Shown here: positions 34,201-42,428 of the stretch, piece after piece
Layout: every line of letters begins with the position of its first letter
Numbering within the stretch: position 1 is the first letter of the stretch
DNA from: CAZDWZ01 sp964509425
GTDB taxonomy: Bacteria; Bdellovibrionota_C; UBA2361; SZUA-149; CAZDWZ01
Reading direction: 5' to 3'
DNA: 64,000 nucleotides
Assembly: GCA_964509425.1 (NCBI GenBank)
Contig: CAZDWZ010000012.1
Location: 81,625 to 145,624 of the forward strand
Translations under genes and position numbers: made by a program
The notes under the pieces: model-generated
The model's input: the letters and a program-made list of their open reading frames with translations, nothing else
What the model was told of the DNA's origin: nothing
Database searches by the model: none

Positions 34201-34720
34201 ACGTACTTCCGGTGGGGGCAGGCGAAAGGAGTGAAGGAGTGCCTTGTGCCGGCCCAGTAGGAAGTGGAGTCGGGGTTTCCGCTCGAACAACTCCCCATGC
34301 GGTGACCACGGCGAGGGCATTTCTCGCGTCGAGTGTAGGAATTCGGGCGCTGACCGCAGGGCCTAAGCGCTTGTAAAGGTCTCGTTCTAGCTCGCGCGTC
34401 GCTGTGGTGAGTTCCTTGATCGTCTCGAGAATCTCCGTTCGCAAGACGGCAATGTCATCGCCTCCTTCTTTTGCGGTAAGCTTTTGAAGTCGCACCAGGA
34501 GCCCGGTGTAGTGGAACATCTTCGCGGTCTCCGCGCTGCCTTCGATGAGGCCGCCGACCGCTCGATGATGATTTTCGATTTCTTTGAGAGCTGCTCGAAA
34601 TTCAGTTTGGTTCTGAAGGGGATTGACGGGAGGCGTCGCCGTGTGATTCTCGCCGGGGAGAGGTAGACCTCCGTAAAGCGGGAGAATTCCCGATAATTCC
34701 AAGAAATTTTGGTCGAACAT
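31232..34720 (-). CDS. Large protein with C-terminal caspase-like (clan CD) peptidase domain
   Basis: 1162 residues, ATG at 34720 with a perfect GGAGG site. No signal peptide or membrane segment; probably cytoplasmic. The N-terminal half is helical (about 1-280) then beta-rich. The C-terminal 250 residues carry a clan CD pattern: a strand and helix (TQIVSLFHTDKMFG...), then VLFFVSAHGVP with His944-Gly, then 50 residues on KTLFLNTCYSYD with Cys997, followed by a TIVTTAQRG strand. His-Gly before a hydrophobic-block Cys is the dyad layout of caspases, C13, C11 and related families. The domain is inferred from motifs. The function of the long N-terminal part is not recognised. Confidence 0.85.
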   Translation of the reverse strand: MFDQNFLELSGILPLYGGLPLPGENHTATPPVNPLQNQTEFRAALKEIENHHRAVGGLIEGSAETAKMFHYTGLLVRLQKLTAKEGGDDIAVLRTEILETIKELTTATRELERDLYKRLGPAVSARIPTLDARNALAVVTAWGVVRAETPTPLPTGPAQGTPSLLSPAPTGSTLTVPALTAVTSTDEFSVYRRQLEEVRLAFSRAVTPEHGKTEFASFEAALKRLDTLAGLASIGSGNQEQLDAVFAAMELVQQTGTACRETLQASANRGNPFQARLHISRNKDQVVTFQVPVERANDVVFDFQGDQILTLIKDSGNFPPLVYKFRQFETSMQGPGSTFKATRTLDPTGRFYTFQVTMDFYADYLKAKLIISAPNPLGTGADTLVFSRRDGIRVPAPVAVTLPTMNSQYLAAARLALSPATRSGENSADSGGTTPLKSAPPAFLVLASGGSTVLSVDSRIASSETLAVFQRAKDAGYEIEAVGRSSFRIFRNMNTFDGKPVRVRVGDDIFVNPGTPQQVAIGDGRVVSDAPAVQAALIARDLRAHLDCPPVLIERSSVPIDCSTSPELALLLRSRPDLRVRYSGHQKFGSANIISYEVVKKNGRGGEEVYTSVSLSSYSDDWGRERDTLILAAIQEKDKHNASLACIRIDGPAAPGGLPIYQQLSPKTFRLLSLLEQQGRVVTCTKIDETWVTFTITDRATKKEIGSVNLGITRFSDAVMRDQATTKMVESLLRFVDRSTSPEENERQSEIAARLRSRENRSDYILTIVDAASKLDEISLLQGMERWHALALAKHLSRLPTAMSGLTKGELEDIATPLLHTLQRMERYEPGYLNRICADSPDALNAFVISLAKRIRQERASITDNVVMDKDTQIVSLFHTDKMFGPEGILNLALRVGIPVDTVMSLRNPSFIQGGKAPNLEFLSRLERLSADPDSRVLFFVSAHGVPYTIQTSDKPSENIQAKEIAARLLKAQLAEVKAGRRTTIDLSRKTLFLNTCYSYDIAQMVFRELHLQTEGLTLIPPTIVTTAQRGMLSWGNRETTATPMMDELLKNIPSGTKAVTIGHLLSADATNAARFDRMLKNNAYLTYRPLGIQLLFYTEDHAVFHQTKPLGALLDELERDTRRLVPDFKAPKRGGRAGPSIPNELSFNQISPDLRTRASTA

Positions 34721-34913
34721 TCAACCTCCGGCCGCACGGGCAGACGATCGCCGATATCGCTATCTGCGGCATTGCATAAATCTCACCACTTGATAACTTT
34801 ATTCGGGCGGGGGAGAAGAACGTGGGTTATTCTATTTTCTCTCGCCGTCGTTACTTTTACAGTTTCTTGCCTACTCGATAGTCACGGATTGCTTACGATT
34901 CGGAGAGCCGTGC

Positions 34914-36014
34914 ATGGGCAGCTCGAATAAACTCGCATTGACCTTCCTTCTGCTCGTTCTCGCCCGCGCGCCAATCTTGCTCGCTGCCGAACCGCCAAAC
35001 AAGGAATTCCGTGTGGGGCTCATTCTCTCAATGACCGGACACGCCGCCGAGTACGGTGAAGCAATGAACTCCGCGATACTTCTTGCAAGGAGAGAGCACT
35101 CGGACAAATTCTCGAGAATCCGATTCTTCCTTGAAGACTCTCGAAATGAGGCGAGGACAGCGGTCTCCGCGTTCCAAAAGCTGGAGAACGCCGACAAAGT
35201 CCATCTTGTCTACGTCTGGGGAGTCGCTCCGTGCGCCGCGATTCATCCGATTGCTGAGGCTCGAAAAGTCCCGACGGTGCTTCAGTGTTACGATCGAGAA
35301 TCATCCGCCGGCAAGCGCTATATCGTTCGATTTATGAACGACGCTGAGAGCTATATGACGAAGTTGGCCGAGGAGCTTCGCCGCCGAGGGAAAAAGCATA
35401 CTGGGGTGGTCCTTGGCGAGACGCCGTACCTCGAAGAAATGTATGATGGATTCAAGCACGCGTTAATCGCACCGCAGGAGCATGTCCTTCTGGGACGATA
35501 TCACGCGAATGAGAGTGACTTTCGAATGTCGGTAAGCCGAGCCCGGACCGCGGATTTTGATAGCATTGCCGTTTTTCTCGCTGTTGGTCAGGTGGCGCAG
35601 TTCTTGAGGCAAGCTCGAGAGCAGAGAATCTTGGCGCCTTTCTACGGAACGGTATCGTTTGAAAATCGGCGAGAGATTGAGGCGTCACTCGGAGGCATGG
35701 AGGGAGCAATGTTTGTCGGAAATGCGGTGAAGCCGGATTTCGCCGAGCGATTTCGCAAACACTTCGGAGCCGAATCTCAGTTAAGCTTCGCGGCCATGGC
35801 ATATGAATTTACGGTTCTCGTCGGCGAATTATTCGGCGAAGCTGATCCGCTCACGAAGGAAGAAATCATCACCCGGTTCGTGGACGTTCCCCCTCGTGAC
35901 GGGAGAGCGGTTAAGCGTTATCGTTTTGTTGAATCGCCGGAGCAGGGGAAATATTTCGATTTTCCCCTTACCCTCAAGCGGGTAAAGGGTCTGCGATTTG
36001 AAGAGATGGAGTAG
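34914..36014 (+). CDS. Periplasmic binding protein, branched-chain amino-acid type (Peripla_BP_6)
   Basis: 366 residues with a signal peptide (LALTFLLLVLARAPILLA). The mature start FRVGLILSMTGHAAEYGEAMNSAILLA is the classic LivJ/type I binding-protein opening. It binds a small ligand between two lobes in the periplasm. No permease or ATPase of a Liv-type transporter lies near, and it faces a second such protein (36022-37110) across 7 bases. It may serve as a receptor or scaffold. GGAG site before the ATG. Confidence 0.85.
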   Translation: MGSSNKLALTFLLLVLARAPILLAAEPPNKEFRVGLILSMTGHAAEYGEAMNSAILLARREHSDKFSRIRFFLEDSRNEARTAVSAFQKLENADKVHLVYVWGVAPCAAIHPIAEARKVPTVLQCYDRESSAGKRYIVRFMNDAESYMTKLAEELRRRGKKHTGVVLGETPYLEEMYDGFKHALIAPQEHVLLGRYHANESDFRMSVSRARTADFDSIAVFLAVGQVAQFLRQAREQRILAPFYGTVSFENRREIEASLGGMEGAMFVGNAVKPDFAERFRKHFGAESQLSFAAMAYEFTVLVGELFGEADPLTKEEIITRFVDVPPRDGRAVKRYRFVESPEQGKYFDFPLTLKRVKGLRFEEME

Positions 36015-36021
36015 GGGTCGC

Positions 36022-37110
36022 CTACATTTGAAAGTCGAATTCGTTCGCGATTTCGAATTTCCCATTTCGCGTAGTCATGACCGCTGCACCGATTTTCCCA
36101 AGTTGCCGAGAGGTCACCGGAAGAGTGTAGGTACCGGTGACGCCTTTATATTCAAATTTGACCGATCGATCGCTTAAGCTGAAGTTCTTTTGCAGAGCTC
36201 GAGCCGCAAACATCAGGGCGTCATATCCCTCTGCTGAATAGACTCTCGGCTCCGAACCGAATTTCGTCCGATAGCGATCGGAGAATCGGGCGTCGAGTAT
36301 TCTCGGATAGATGCCAAACGCCTTCTTGTAAGCATCTTTGTTGCTTGTTGCCGCAAACGCGGCGTCTAAATGCTGCGTCGTGAGAATGAGGGGGCTGGCC
36401 TTCATTTGATACAGGGACTGGAGGAAGGGATCGAGGCCCTGAGCGCCGACGAAGATGAACACGGCATCCACCTTGTATTGCGAGACCTTGGTCGCCAGAA
36501 CTTTGAGCGACTGAAAAAAATCATCGTAACTAAAATCTTGTCGGAGTAGCACCGTGATGCCGTGCTGTTTGCAGAGCTTCTGCGCCAAATCTGCGTGTGC
36601 TGTCGTAAACGGAAAAGTCGGTGCAAGAATTGCCACCGTCTGGGGGTGCGTGCCCACCACGAAATTCCTCATCGACGCTTCGGTCGCAGCCAAGCTCAGC
36701 GCGTTTGTAAAGATGTATTCGCTCGCGAGAGCTTCTTTGCTCAGAATCTCAACCGGATTAGTCATCGTGAGGAATGGTATCTTGGAGTTCGTAGCGAGCG
36801 GCACGATCGATTCTAACAAAAAATCCCACGTTCCACCGAGAATCGTTTGAACTCGATCGAAACTCTCCATCTTGCGAAAAGCGGAAACTGCCTTTCCTGG
36901 ATTCGTCGTATCATCTTCGACTTTCAAAACGAGAGGCACACCTTCTTTGAGCAGTTCCTCTTCGGCCAGCCGAGCGCCATTAAGCCAATTCTTACCCTGT
37001 TCCGCGGCTTGGCCGGTCAGACTGGCTATCGCTCCAATTCTAATTTCCTGAGCGGAGGCGCTCGTCGAGATCAGGATAAACATGGAGATGATGGCAGTGA
37101 TTCTTTTCAT
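36022..37110 (-). CDS. Periplasmic binding protein (Peripla_BP_6), convergent paralogue
   Basis: 362 residues, signal peptide MKRITAIISMFILISTSASA. IRIGAIASLTGQAAEQGKNWLNGARLA matches the Liv-type binding-protein opening, followed by KVEDDTTNPGKAVSAFRKM. Clearly of the same family as the preceding, convergent protein, although only distantly similar. Twenty to forty bases upstream lies the thioredoxin-like gene, so the two are likely one operon. Ligand unknown. Confidence 0.88.
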   Translation of the reverse strand: MKRITAIISMFILISTSASAQEIRIGAIASLTGQAAEQGKNWLNGARLAEEELLKEGVPLVLKVEDDTTNPGKAVSAFRKMESFDRVQTILGGTWDFLLESIVPLATNSKIPFLTMTNPVEILSKEALASEYIFTNALSLAATEASMRNFVVGTHPQTVAILAPTFPFTTAHADLAQKLCKQHGITVLLRQDFSYDDFFQSLKVLATKVSQYKVDAVFIFVGAQGLDPFLQSLYQMKASPLILTTQHLDAAFAATSNKDAYKKAFGIYPRILDARFSDRYRTKFGSEPRVYSAEGYDALMFAARALQKNFSLSDRSVKFEYKGVTGTYTLPVTSRQLGKIGAAVMTTRNGKFEIANEFDFQM

Positions 37111-37145
37111 AGGAGCCCAAAAGATGATTCTGTTCGAAGTCTACT

Positions 37146-38492
37146 TCAATTAGAGGGTTCAGTGAAATGACCGCCGTTTCCCTTCAATCCAGAGAAACTG
37201 TCGGATTTCAACAATCCCATCCAGGGGTCTGCAGAAGGAGATAGAAAAAGCTCGCGATAGACTCTCGTATTGATATGCTCGAAATCGATCGGTGTGTCGG
37301 ATGACGACATCCAGCGATGAATTTCTGCATGCAAAAGAAATCGGTTTCGAACGGTGTCCAGGGCGATCACCGGTTTGAGGTTTTCATAGATATTCTTGTA
37401 ATCGGGTTGATATGTTCCGTTGACGGGAATCACATCTTGTTCGATGAGCTGCCTGCTTTGATTCGAAATGGGGTCAGACTTTTGGAAGCTCTTTGCGAGG
37501 TCTCGCCAAAGCTCAGCGCGGTTCAACTGATCAATCGGATTGGCAGCCGCAAAGCCGGCGGCCTTGAGCAAAGGTGCCTGGGTGAGGTTTTTTGTGATTG
37601 CGCGAGTCGATGCCGATACAGCATCCGGCCTGCTTCCAGGCCGTTCTTCCTTCTCCATTTCTTTTCGGGTCGTTACCGGCACCCCCGGTGGAATCAAGGT
37701 TAGCCATTCAGCATCGAGCGCGGCGAGTGCCGCCTGATGGTGTTTGTAGACACCAGCGAGAAATTCGGCTTCGGCAAGATTCGAAACTTCCCGTGAAAGC
37801 GTCTCATCGATTTTGAGTTGTGCGGCGAAGACTTGAGGATCTGAGAGGCCGGGAATTGCATCAATCAATCGGCCTTGCGAGTCGTAGACGTAGTGAATGC
37901 TGTTTCCCGTAAGCGTCGTAACAATTTCATGTCCCGTTCCGAAATCGATCGTAACTTTCGGTACTGGTCGCTCTGAGTCCCACATCAGGATGAAGTTTTC
38001 TCTAAGAAGCGGTGCGACAGCCGGGTGAGGGTAGAGCAGCAGCCGGAAGTAGCGGCTATTCGCGCAGCTCAACTCTTCGTCGAGCTGGCCCAGCAGCCGA
38101 AGTCGAAGCAGTGGCTTGTTCTGCTTCCTTGCCTCCGCGAGAGCGAGACTGAGATCGGTGAACCAATAGAGCTGGGATGCTCGACAATATTTCTGAGCAC
38201 AGACTTTATCAATCCACGGATCCAGCCAGGTATCCGCGCTCCGGCGTTCCTTCGGTGCGAGTCCGGCCCTAAGGGCGAAGAACTCCTTGAAGATTCCTCT
38301 GAGCGCTGTGGGGCCTTTTCCTCTGAGAACCGCGATACCGTCGTGAGACGGCTGCTCCCGATTGTGAAACCAAAGCGAAATCGAGCCGTTATCCGCTGAA
38401 GCCATCGGTGGCTCCGTGGGTCCTGGCAGTCCGGCGAGGTGGAGAACGCCCAGAAGGAGAAGGATTCCAGAGAATGATGGAAGTCGCTGCAT
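37146..38492 (-). CDS. Exported thioredoxin-like protein, unknown
   Basis: 448 residues, Sec signal or N-terminal anchor (SGILLLLGVLHLAGLPG). Residues 110-230 look like a thioredoxin-fold of the DUF255/thioredoxin_7 type (SLALAEARKQNKPLLRLRLLGQLDEELSCANSRYFRLLLY), with a single Cys in LSCAN where a CxxC pair would be. The C-terminal 200 residues are helical and end with Pro-rich and Gly motifs. Probably a periplasmic protein; redox activity is doubtful because of the single cysteine. It precedes the binding-protein gene in the same direction. Confidence 0.75.
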   Translation of the reverse strand: MQRLPSFSGILLLLGVLHLAGLPGPTEPPMASADNGSISLWFHNREQPSHDGIAVLRGKGPTALRGIFKEFFALRAGLAPKERRSADTWLDPWIDKVCAQKYCRASQLYWFTDLSLALAEARKQNKPLLRLRLLGQLDEELSCANSRYFRLLLYPHPAVAPLLRENFILMWDSERPVPKVTIDFGTGHEIVTTLTGNSIHYVYDSQGRLIDAIPGLSDPQVFAAQLKIDETLSREVSNLAEAEFLAGVYKHHQAALAALDAEWLTLIPPGVPVTTRKEMEKEERPGSRPDAVSASTRAITKNLTQAPLLKAAGFAAANPIDQLNRAELWRDLAKSFQKSDPISNQSRQLIEQDVIPVNGTYQPDYKNIYENLKPVIALDTVRNRFLLHAEIHRWMSSSDTPIDFEHINTRVYRELFLSPSADPWMGLLKSDSFSGLKGNGGHFTEPSN

Positions 38493-38974
38493 TTTGTGCC
38501 CTCAGTCCGCAATCAGGAAGGATATCCGCTGCTTATCGAATTTGGTTAAAGCAGTCTAATGGTGTTTTTAAATGCGCGAAATGGTGCAAATGCGGTCCCG
38601 AGAAATGCGCCTTAACTCACAGAATTAAGATCCCGATAATTCTCTTAGGTGCGCAGGGCACGGGGGCGACCAGGTTTCACTTAGGACATTATCCTACGGA
38701 TTAGGAAAGCAAGACTCACGCGGTATCGAGTTTTTAAACAAAATCCTCTGAGAGAAACCTGCCGGCTGTCGCCGAATGCGAATCGGATATGACTGATTCG
38801 ATCGCTAACGGGCATGCTGAAAAGGTACTAGGAGAATTGCGGAGGGCATTGCGAGATTTTTTGAGAAAAACAAAAGGCGTTTCCTAAAGGTTCTGGCGGA
38901 AACTCCGATACTCTTCATAGGACCGCTTAAGAGAGTATCTCAAGCGACCTAAGATAAGTTTGGAGAAAACCGCT
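38493..38974. other. Upstream region of the pilin operon
   Basis: 482 bases without a gene, between divergent genes. It is A/T-rich near 38840-38880 and holds an inverted repeat CGAATC/GATTCG (38779-38800), and an imperfect dyad at 38919-38950 (AGGACCGCTTAAGA and TCTCAAGCGACCT) just before the first start. One or both could be regulatory. Promoter location cannot be fixed. Confidence 0.4.
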
Positions 38975-39238
38975 ATGAAAACCCGCCGCCAACAAATCCT
39001 CGCAGCACTCGTTACCACCCTGGTTCTTTTCCCGAGCATCGCACTCGCTGAAGGGGAATTGGTTAGCTACGGCGACGGAGATCGGGTAACGGAACGAACT
39101 CTCTCGACGGGTCAAAATATGATCGCGACTGAAGTTGATACCACTGCTGAGGCAGCAACTTCGGATCAAGAGTTCGCTGCTGCTGGACTCAACGGCCCGA
39201 ACGAAGGATCTTTTGTTGACCCATCGACCAATAGCTAA
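38975..39238 (+). CDS. Small exported protein heading the minor pilin operon
   Basis: 87 residues from the ATG at 38975, with GGAGAAAA 9 bases upstream. A Sec signal peptide (LAALVTTLVLFPSIALA) precedes a short acidic, disordered mature part ending GSFVDPSTNS. No prepilin motif. It lies 27 bases before the PilV-like gene and in the same direction, so it is probably cotranscribed. Function unknown. Confidence 0.7.
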   Translation: MKTRRQQILAALVTTLVLFPSIALAEGELVSYGDGDRVTERTLSTGQNMIATEVDTTAEAATSDQEFAAAGLNGPNEGSFVDPSTNS

Positions 39239-39265
39239 TCTCTATGAAACGCTTCGAGGTTCTGA

Positions 39266-39655
39266 ATGGGATTGGTAAAGAATGAGAAAGGATTTACCCT
39301 TGTCGAGGTGCTCGCAGCCCTAGTCATATTCGGTCTCATAGTAGCGGGGATGGGACCAATTTTCCTTCAACAACTGAAACACAACCACACTTCGGAAATA
39401 AAAACCGAGGCGATGGGCGCTGCGCAGATCGTTCTCGACAGGATTCGCACGGTGGATCCGGCGACGTTGCCGACGTCAGGAAACGGCACGGCGCAGTCGG
39501 TTACCGTGGGCACGCGTACTTTCACGGTTACTCCGAGTTACTGTGAGAACGCAGGATTTTGCACGAGTGCATCGGTCAGACACATTAGGGTGCGAGTACT
39601 CTACAAGAACTCGCTCGTTTTCACGACTCAGACGGTTTACGCTCAATTGAGGTAA
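39266..39655 (+). CDS. PilV-like type IV minor pilin
   Basis: 129 residues. Begins with a prepilin signal: EKG then FTLVEVLAALVIFGLIVAG, with Glu at position 5 of the mature chain, the class III signal cleaved and methylated by PilD. The rest is a short pilin head with two cysteines (SYCENAGFCTS). Minor pilin, inner-membrane then pilus tip. Second of five genes of the operon. Confidence 0.88.
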   Translation: MGLVKNEKGFTLVEVLAALVIFGLIVAGMGPIFLQQLKHNHTSEIKTEAMGAAQIVLDRIRTVDPATLPTSGNGTAQSVTVGTRTFTVTPSYCENAGFCTSASVRHIRVRVLYKNSLVFTTQTVYAQLR

Positions 39656-39657
39656 GT

Positions 39658-40581
39658 GTGGCGGATACTTATTCAGTATGGAGATGCTCTCGAGGGATGA
39701 CCCTCCTCGAGGTCATGGTATCATCCACGATCTCGCTTAGTGTGCTCGCAATGATGGTTTCCATGGTGATGAGTAATCGCCAGGCATATTCAAGCGACAT
39801 TGCCCGCACAAGACTTCATCAAAATATTCGAAGTGCTTTTGACGTTCTCAGCTCGGAGCTTCGGCAAGCTGGAGAACGACTTCCATTCAGTTTCCCGGCG
39901 GTGCTCGTTGTTGACGGTGCGAGCGGTGCCTCGGATGAGTTGGTCCTGCGAAGAAACCAATTAGATCAGACACTCATCCTTTGTGCGGCGATAACCACGG
40001 CCCAAACAACCGGCCGCTTCATTATAGCGTCCGCAACAGCGGGACTGCCGCCGGCGTGTAGTTTCGGCACACAAACGACCGCCTATAATAGTTGGCGGAC
40101 ATTTCGGTTAGCGCAATCCGGGCAAAAAATGCGTGCGTACGTCTACGACATGGGAACTCACCTTGGTGAGTTTTTTGTTTATGACGCGGAGACGAGCACA
40201 GCGCCCAGCACGCAATATATTCACAATCAAGCCGGAAGTTGGGCGAACAACTATACGCTCGGAACAACCGCAGTCTATGCCGTTTCCGAATGGCGGTTCA
40301 AAAGATCCGACGTTCCCGGTCAGACGGATCTCCTGCAGATCATCGAAAACGGTGATACGGCGAATCCAAAGAGTCTCGTCTTCGGAGTTCAAAACATTCA
40401 GTTTACCGTCAAGATGGCGGACGGAACCACGCTGAACAGCTTTACGCCGAGCGACAATTGGGGGCTTGTTCAGGCCCTTACGGTAACGATCACTGGCTCT
40501 GATACTTACGAAAACGGGAGAAGAACGGTTACCTCGACGCTCAGGACCGAACTCTTCCCCCGCAACATACTATCCAACTAG
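39658..40581 (+). CDS. PilW-like type IV minor pilin
   Basis: 307 residues, GTG start two bases after the PilV-like stop, with GAGG upstream. The prepilin signal SRG then MTLLEVMVSSTISLSVLAMM is normal, and the long beta-rich globular part (about 270 residues) suits PilW/PilJ-type minor pilins that prime assembly and form the tip. Confidence 0.9.
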   Translation: MADTYSVWRCSRGMTLLEVMVSSTISLSVLAMMVSMVMSNRQAYSSDIARTRLHQNIRSAFDVLSSELRQAGERLPFSFPAVLVVDGASGASDELVLRRNQLDQTLILCAAITTAQTTGRFIIASATAGLPPACSFGTQTTAYNSWRTFRLAQSGQKMRAYVYDMGTHLGEFFVYDAETSTAPSTQYIHNQAGSWANNYTLGTTAVYAVSEWRFKRSDVPGQTDLLQIIENGDTANPKSLVFGVQNIQFTVKMADGTTLNSFTPSDNWGLVQALTVTITGSDTYENGRRTVTSTLRTELFPRNILSN

Positions 40582-40592
40582 GGAGGGTCGCC

Positions 40593-42428
40593 ATGATGTA
40601 TCTGCGATCGCAAAGAGAAGAAGAGGGATTCGCACTCCTCTTCACATTGATGATCCTCGCCGTGATGCTTTCGCTTGTGGGCGCGTACAGCGCTATCAGC
40701 CGAATCGAGCTCGCTACGACGGGTTCCTCTGGACAAGCGATAAACGGATTCTACGGAGCCGAGGCGGGCTTGAATCTCCGTGCGCAGACCGTGCGTGACA
40801 CCTTCGTTGACTATAACGTGCCCAGTGGGTCCGCACCCAGTTCGACGAGCCCCTGCACCGGGGCGAATATGGGCTCGGGTGATTTTGCCTGCCAGAATTA
40901 TACGTTTGGGGCTCAGACTATTCGGACCTATCTTCGAGAGGAGCCTGGAAATCCGCTCTCAATCACGATTCCACTCGGTGAACGTTACCAAGGACTTTCA
41001 GCGGACGAGTATCAATACACGGCGCTTTCTTCCTCTTTCGCGAGAGATGGGATGAACAGTGCTACGCTTGAGCTCCGATTTAAGAGCAGACTCGTGCCTT
41101 TGTTTCAGTTTGCAGCATTCTATGACAAAGATCTCGAGATTCTCCCTGGCCCGGCGATGACCTTTTCAGGACCGGTGCATACAAACGGCGATCTCTATCT
41201 GAACGCGGAGACAAGTCTGGCGATTCAAGGTCAAGTCACGACCGCCGGAAACTTCTATCGCGGGCGAAAAAACGACGCGAGCTGCCGAGCTACCCCAGTA
41301 TCAGTAATCGACCCGACAAATCCACGAAACATTCTGCCGAGTTGCTCAGCTCGAACGATGCTCACTCCGGCGGCCGTTGTGCCTTGGAATGGGCAAATCC
41401 AGATGAACGTGCAGCAAGTGAGTGTTCCTCCGCCGGAGTCCTTTACCCGATCGCCGGGTGAGCTCTATTGGGATAAAGCAGATCTGCGACTCGTCTTACG
41501 GCTGAACAGCTCCGAGAACCGGAACACGACTTTCAGTGATCGTGGGGTCGAGGTCCGGAACGCGAATGATAGTATCAACCAGGCGCTGACCGACAAGATG
41601 GACGACTTTTGCCGAGGCTCGATCGGTGAATCATCGGCCGGTGCCAATGACGGCCGGATCGCCGATTATAACTCTGCCATGTACAACTATCGCGAAGCAC
41701 AATGGCTTCGCATCATGGATGTTGATGTCAGAGCTCTGCTCAATTGTATTCACTCCCAAGGACTGTTTGGCGCTGGGAAGACGCTCGCCGATACGACACA
41801 AGGAGGCATCGTGCTCTTCTTTAGTGTTGATGGACCGAACTCGGGTGGATTCAATCGCTATGGGGTTCGACTCCGGAACGGTTCGCGACTTCAAGCAACT
41901 GTTGCCGGTGCTCCGGCGATCGTCGAGGGAATCACGGTGGTCGTCGACCAGGCACTCTATGTTCGCGGTGATTACAATTCGACAAATAAGCTTCCGGCCG
42001 CTTTGATGGCGGACTCGATGAACGTCCTTTCGAATTCCTGGAACGACGCCAATAGCAATCAAGCGTTGGGAAATCGAGTGGCTTCAAACACGACTATTAA
42101 TGCCGCGTTCCTCTCTGGATCAGATACGACCGGTGGCTCCGAGGGAACCCCGGGTCAGGGTGGTGCCTACAACGGAGGTCTCGAGAACTATCCCCGATTC
42201 CACGAAAATTGGACCGACCGCCGGCTCACGTATCGCGGTTCCTTAGTCAGCTTGCAGCGGCCGCAGCATGTTCGCGGAGCTTGGTCGGCGCAGAGCTACA
42301 ATCCGCCGATCCGCGACTGGAACTACGACACTTCTTTCAACAACGCCGCGAACCTGCCGCCGATTACACCACGGTTCGTCTATCTGCGTCAGCAGCTGTT
42401 TATGCGGGATTACGGGGGAGTCTCATGA
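40593..42428 (+). CDS. PilX-like minor pilin / assembly protein, long form
   Basis: 611 residues, SD GGAGGG 5 bases before ATG. Prepilin-like start EEG then FALLFTLMILAVMLSLVGAY; the acidic residue at position 5 of the mature chain is missing, as in PilX/GspK-type pilins. FYGAEAGLN after the helix is the PilX N-terminal signature. At 611 residues it is far longer than usual PilX (about 180-200), with a large, beta-rich, Asn/Thr-rich globular part. Its stop overlaps the next gene by four bases (ATGA). Confidence 0.88.
   Translation: MMYLRSQREEEGFALLFTLMILAVMLSLVGAYSAISRIELATTGSSGQAINGFYGAEAGLNLRAQTVRDTFVDYNVPSGSAPSSTSPCTGANMGSGDFACQNYTFGAQTIRTYLREEPGNPLSITIPLGERYQGLSADEYQYTALSSSFARDGMNSATLELRFKSRLVPLFQFAAFYDKDLEILPGPAMTFSGPVHTNGDLYLNAETSLAIQGQVTTAGNFYRGRKNDASCRATPVSVIDPTNPRNILPSCSARTMLTPAAVVPWNGQIQMNVQQVSVPPPESFTRSPGELYWDKADLRLVLRLNSSENRNTTFSDRGVEVRNANDSINQALTDKMDDFCRGSIGESSAGANDGRIADYNSAMYNYREAQWLRIMDVDVRALLNCIHSQGLFGAGKTLADTTQGGIVLFFSVDGPNSGGFNRYGVRLRNGSRLQATVAGAPAIVEGITVVVDQALYVRGDYNSTNKLPAALMADSMNVLSNSWNDANSNQALGNRVASNTTINAAFLSGSDTTGGSEGTPGQGGAYNGGLENYPRFHENWTDRRLTYRGSLVSLQRPQHVRGAWSAQSYNPPIRDWNYDTSFNNAANLPPITPRFVYLRQQLFMRDYGGVS

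Noticed and set aside
35964..35990. Hairpin CCCTTACCC/GGGTAAAGGG inside the end of the first binding-protein gene
   Set aside because: Lies within codons before the stop, has a bulge and no T run, so it is not a convincing terminator.
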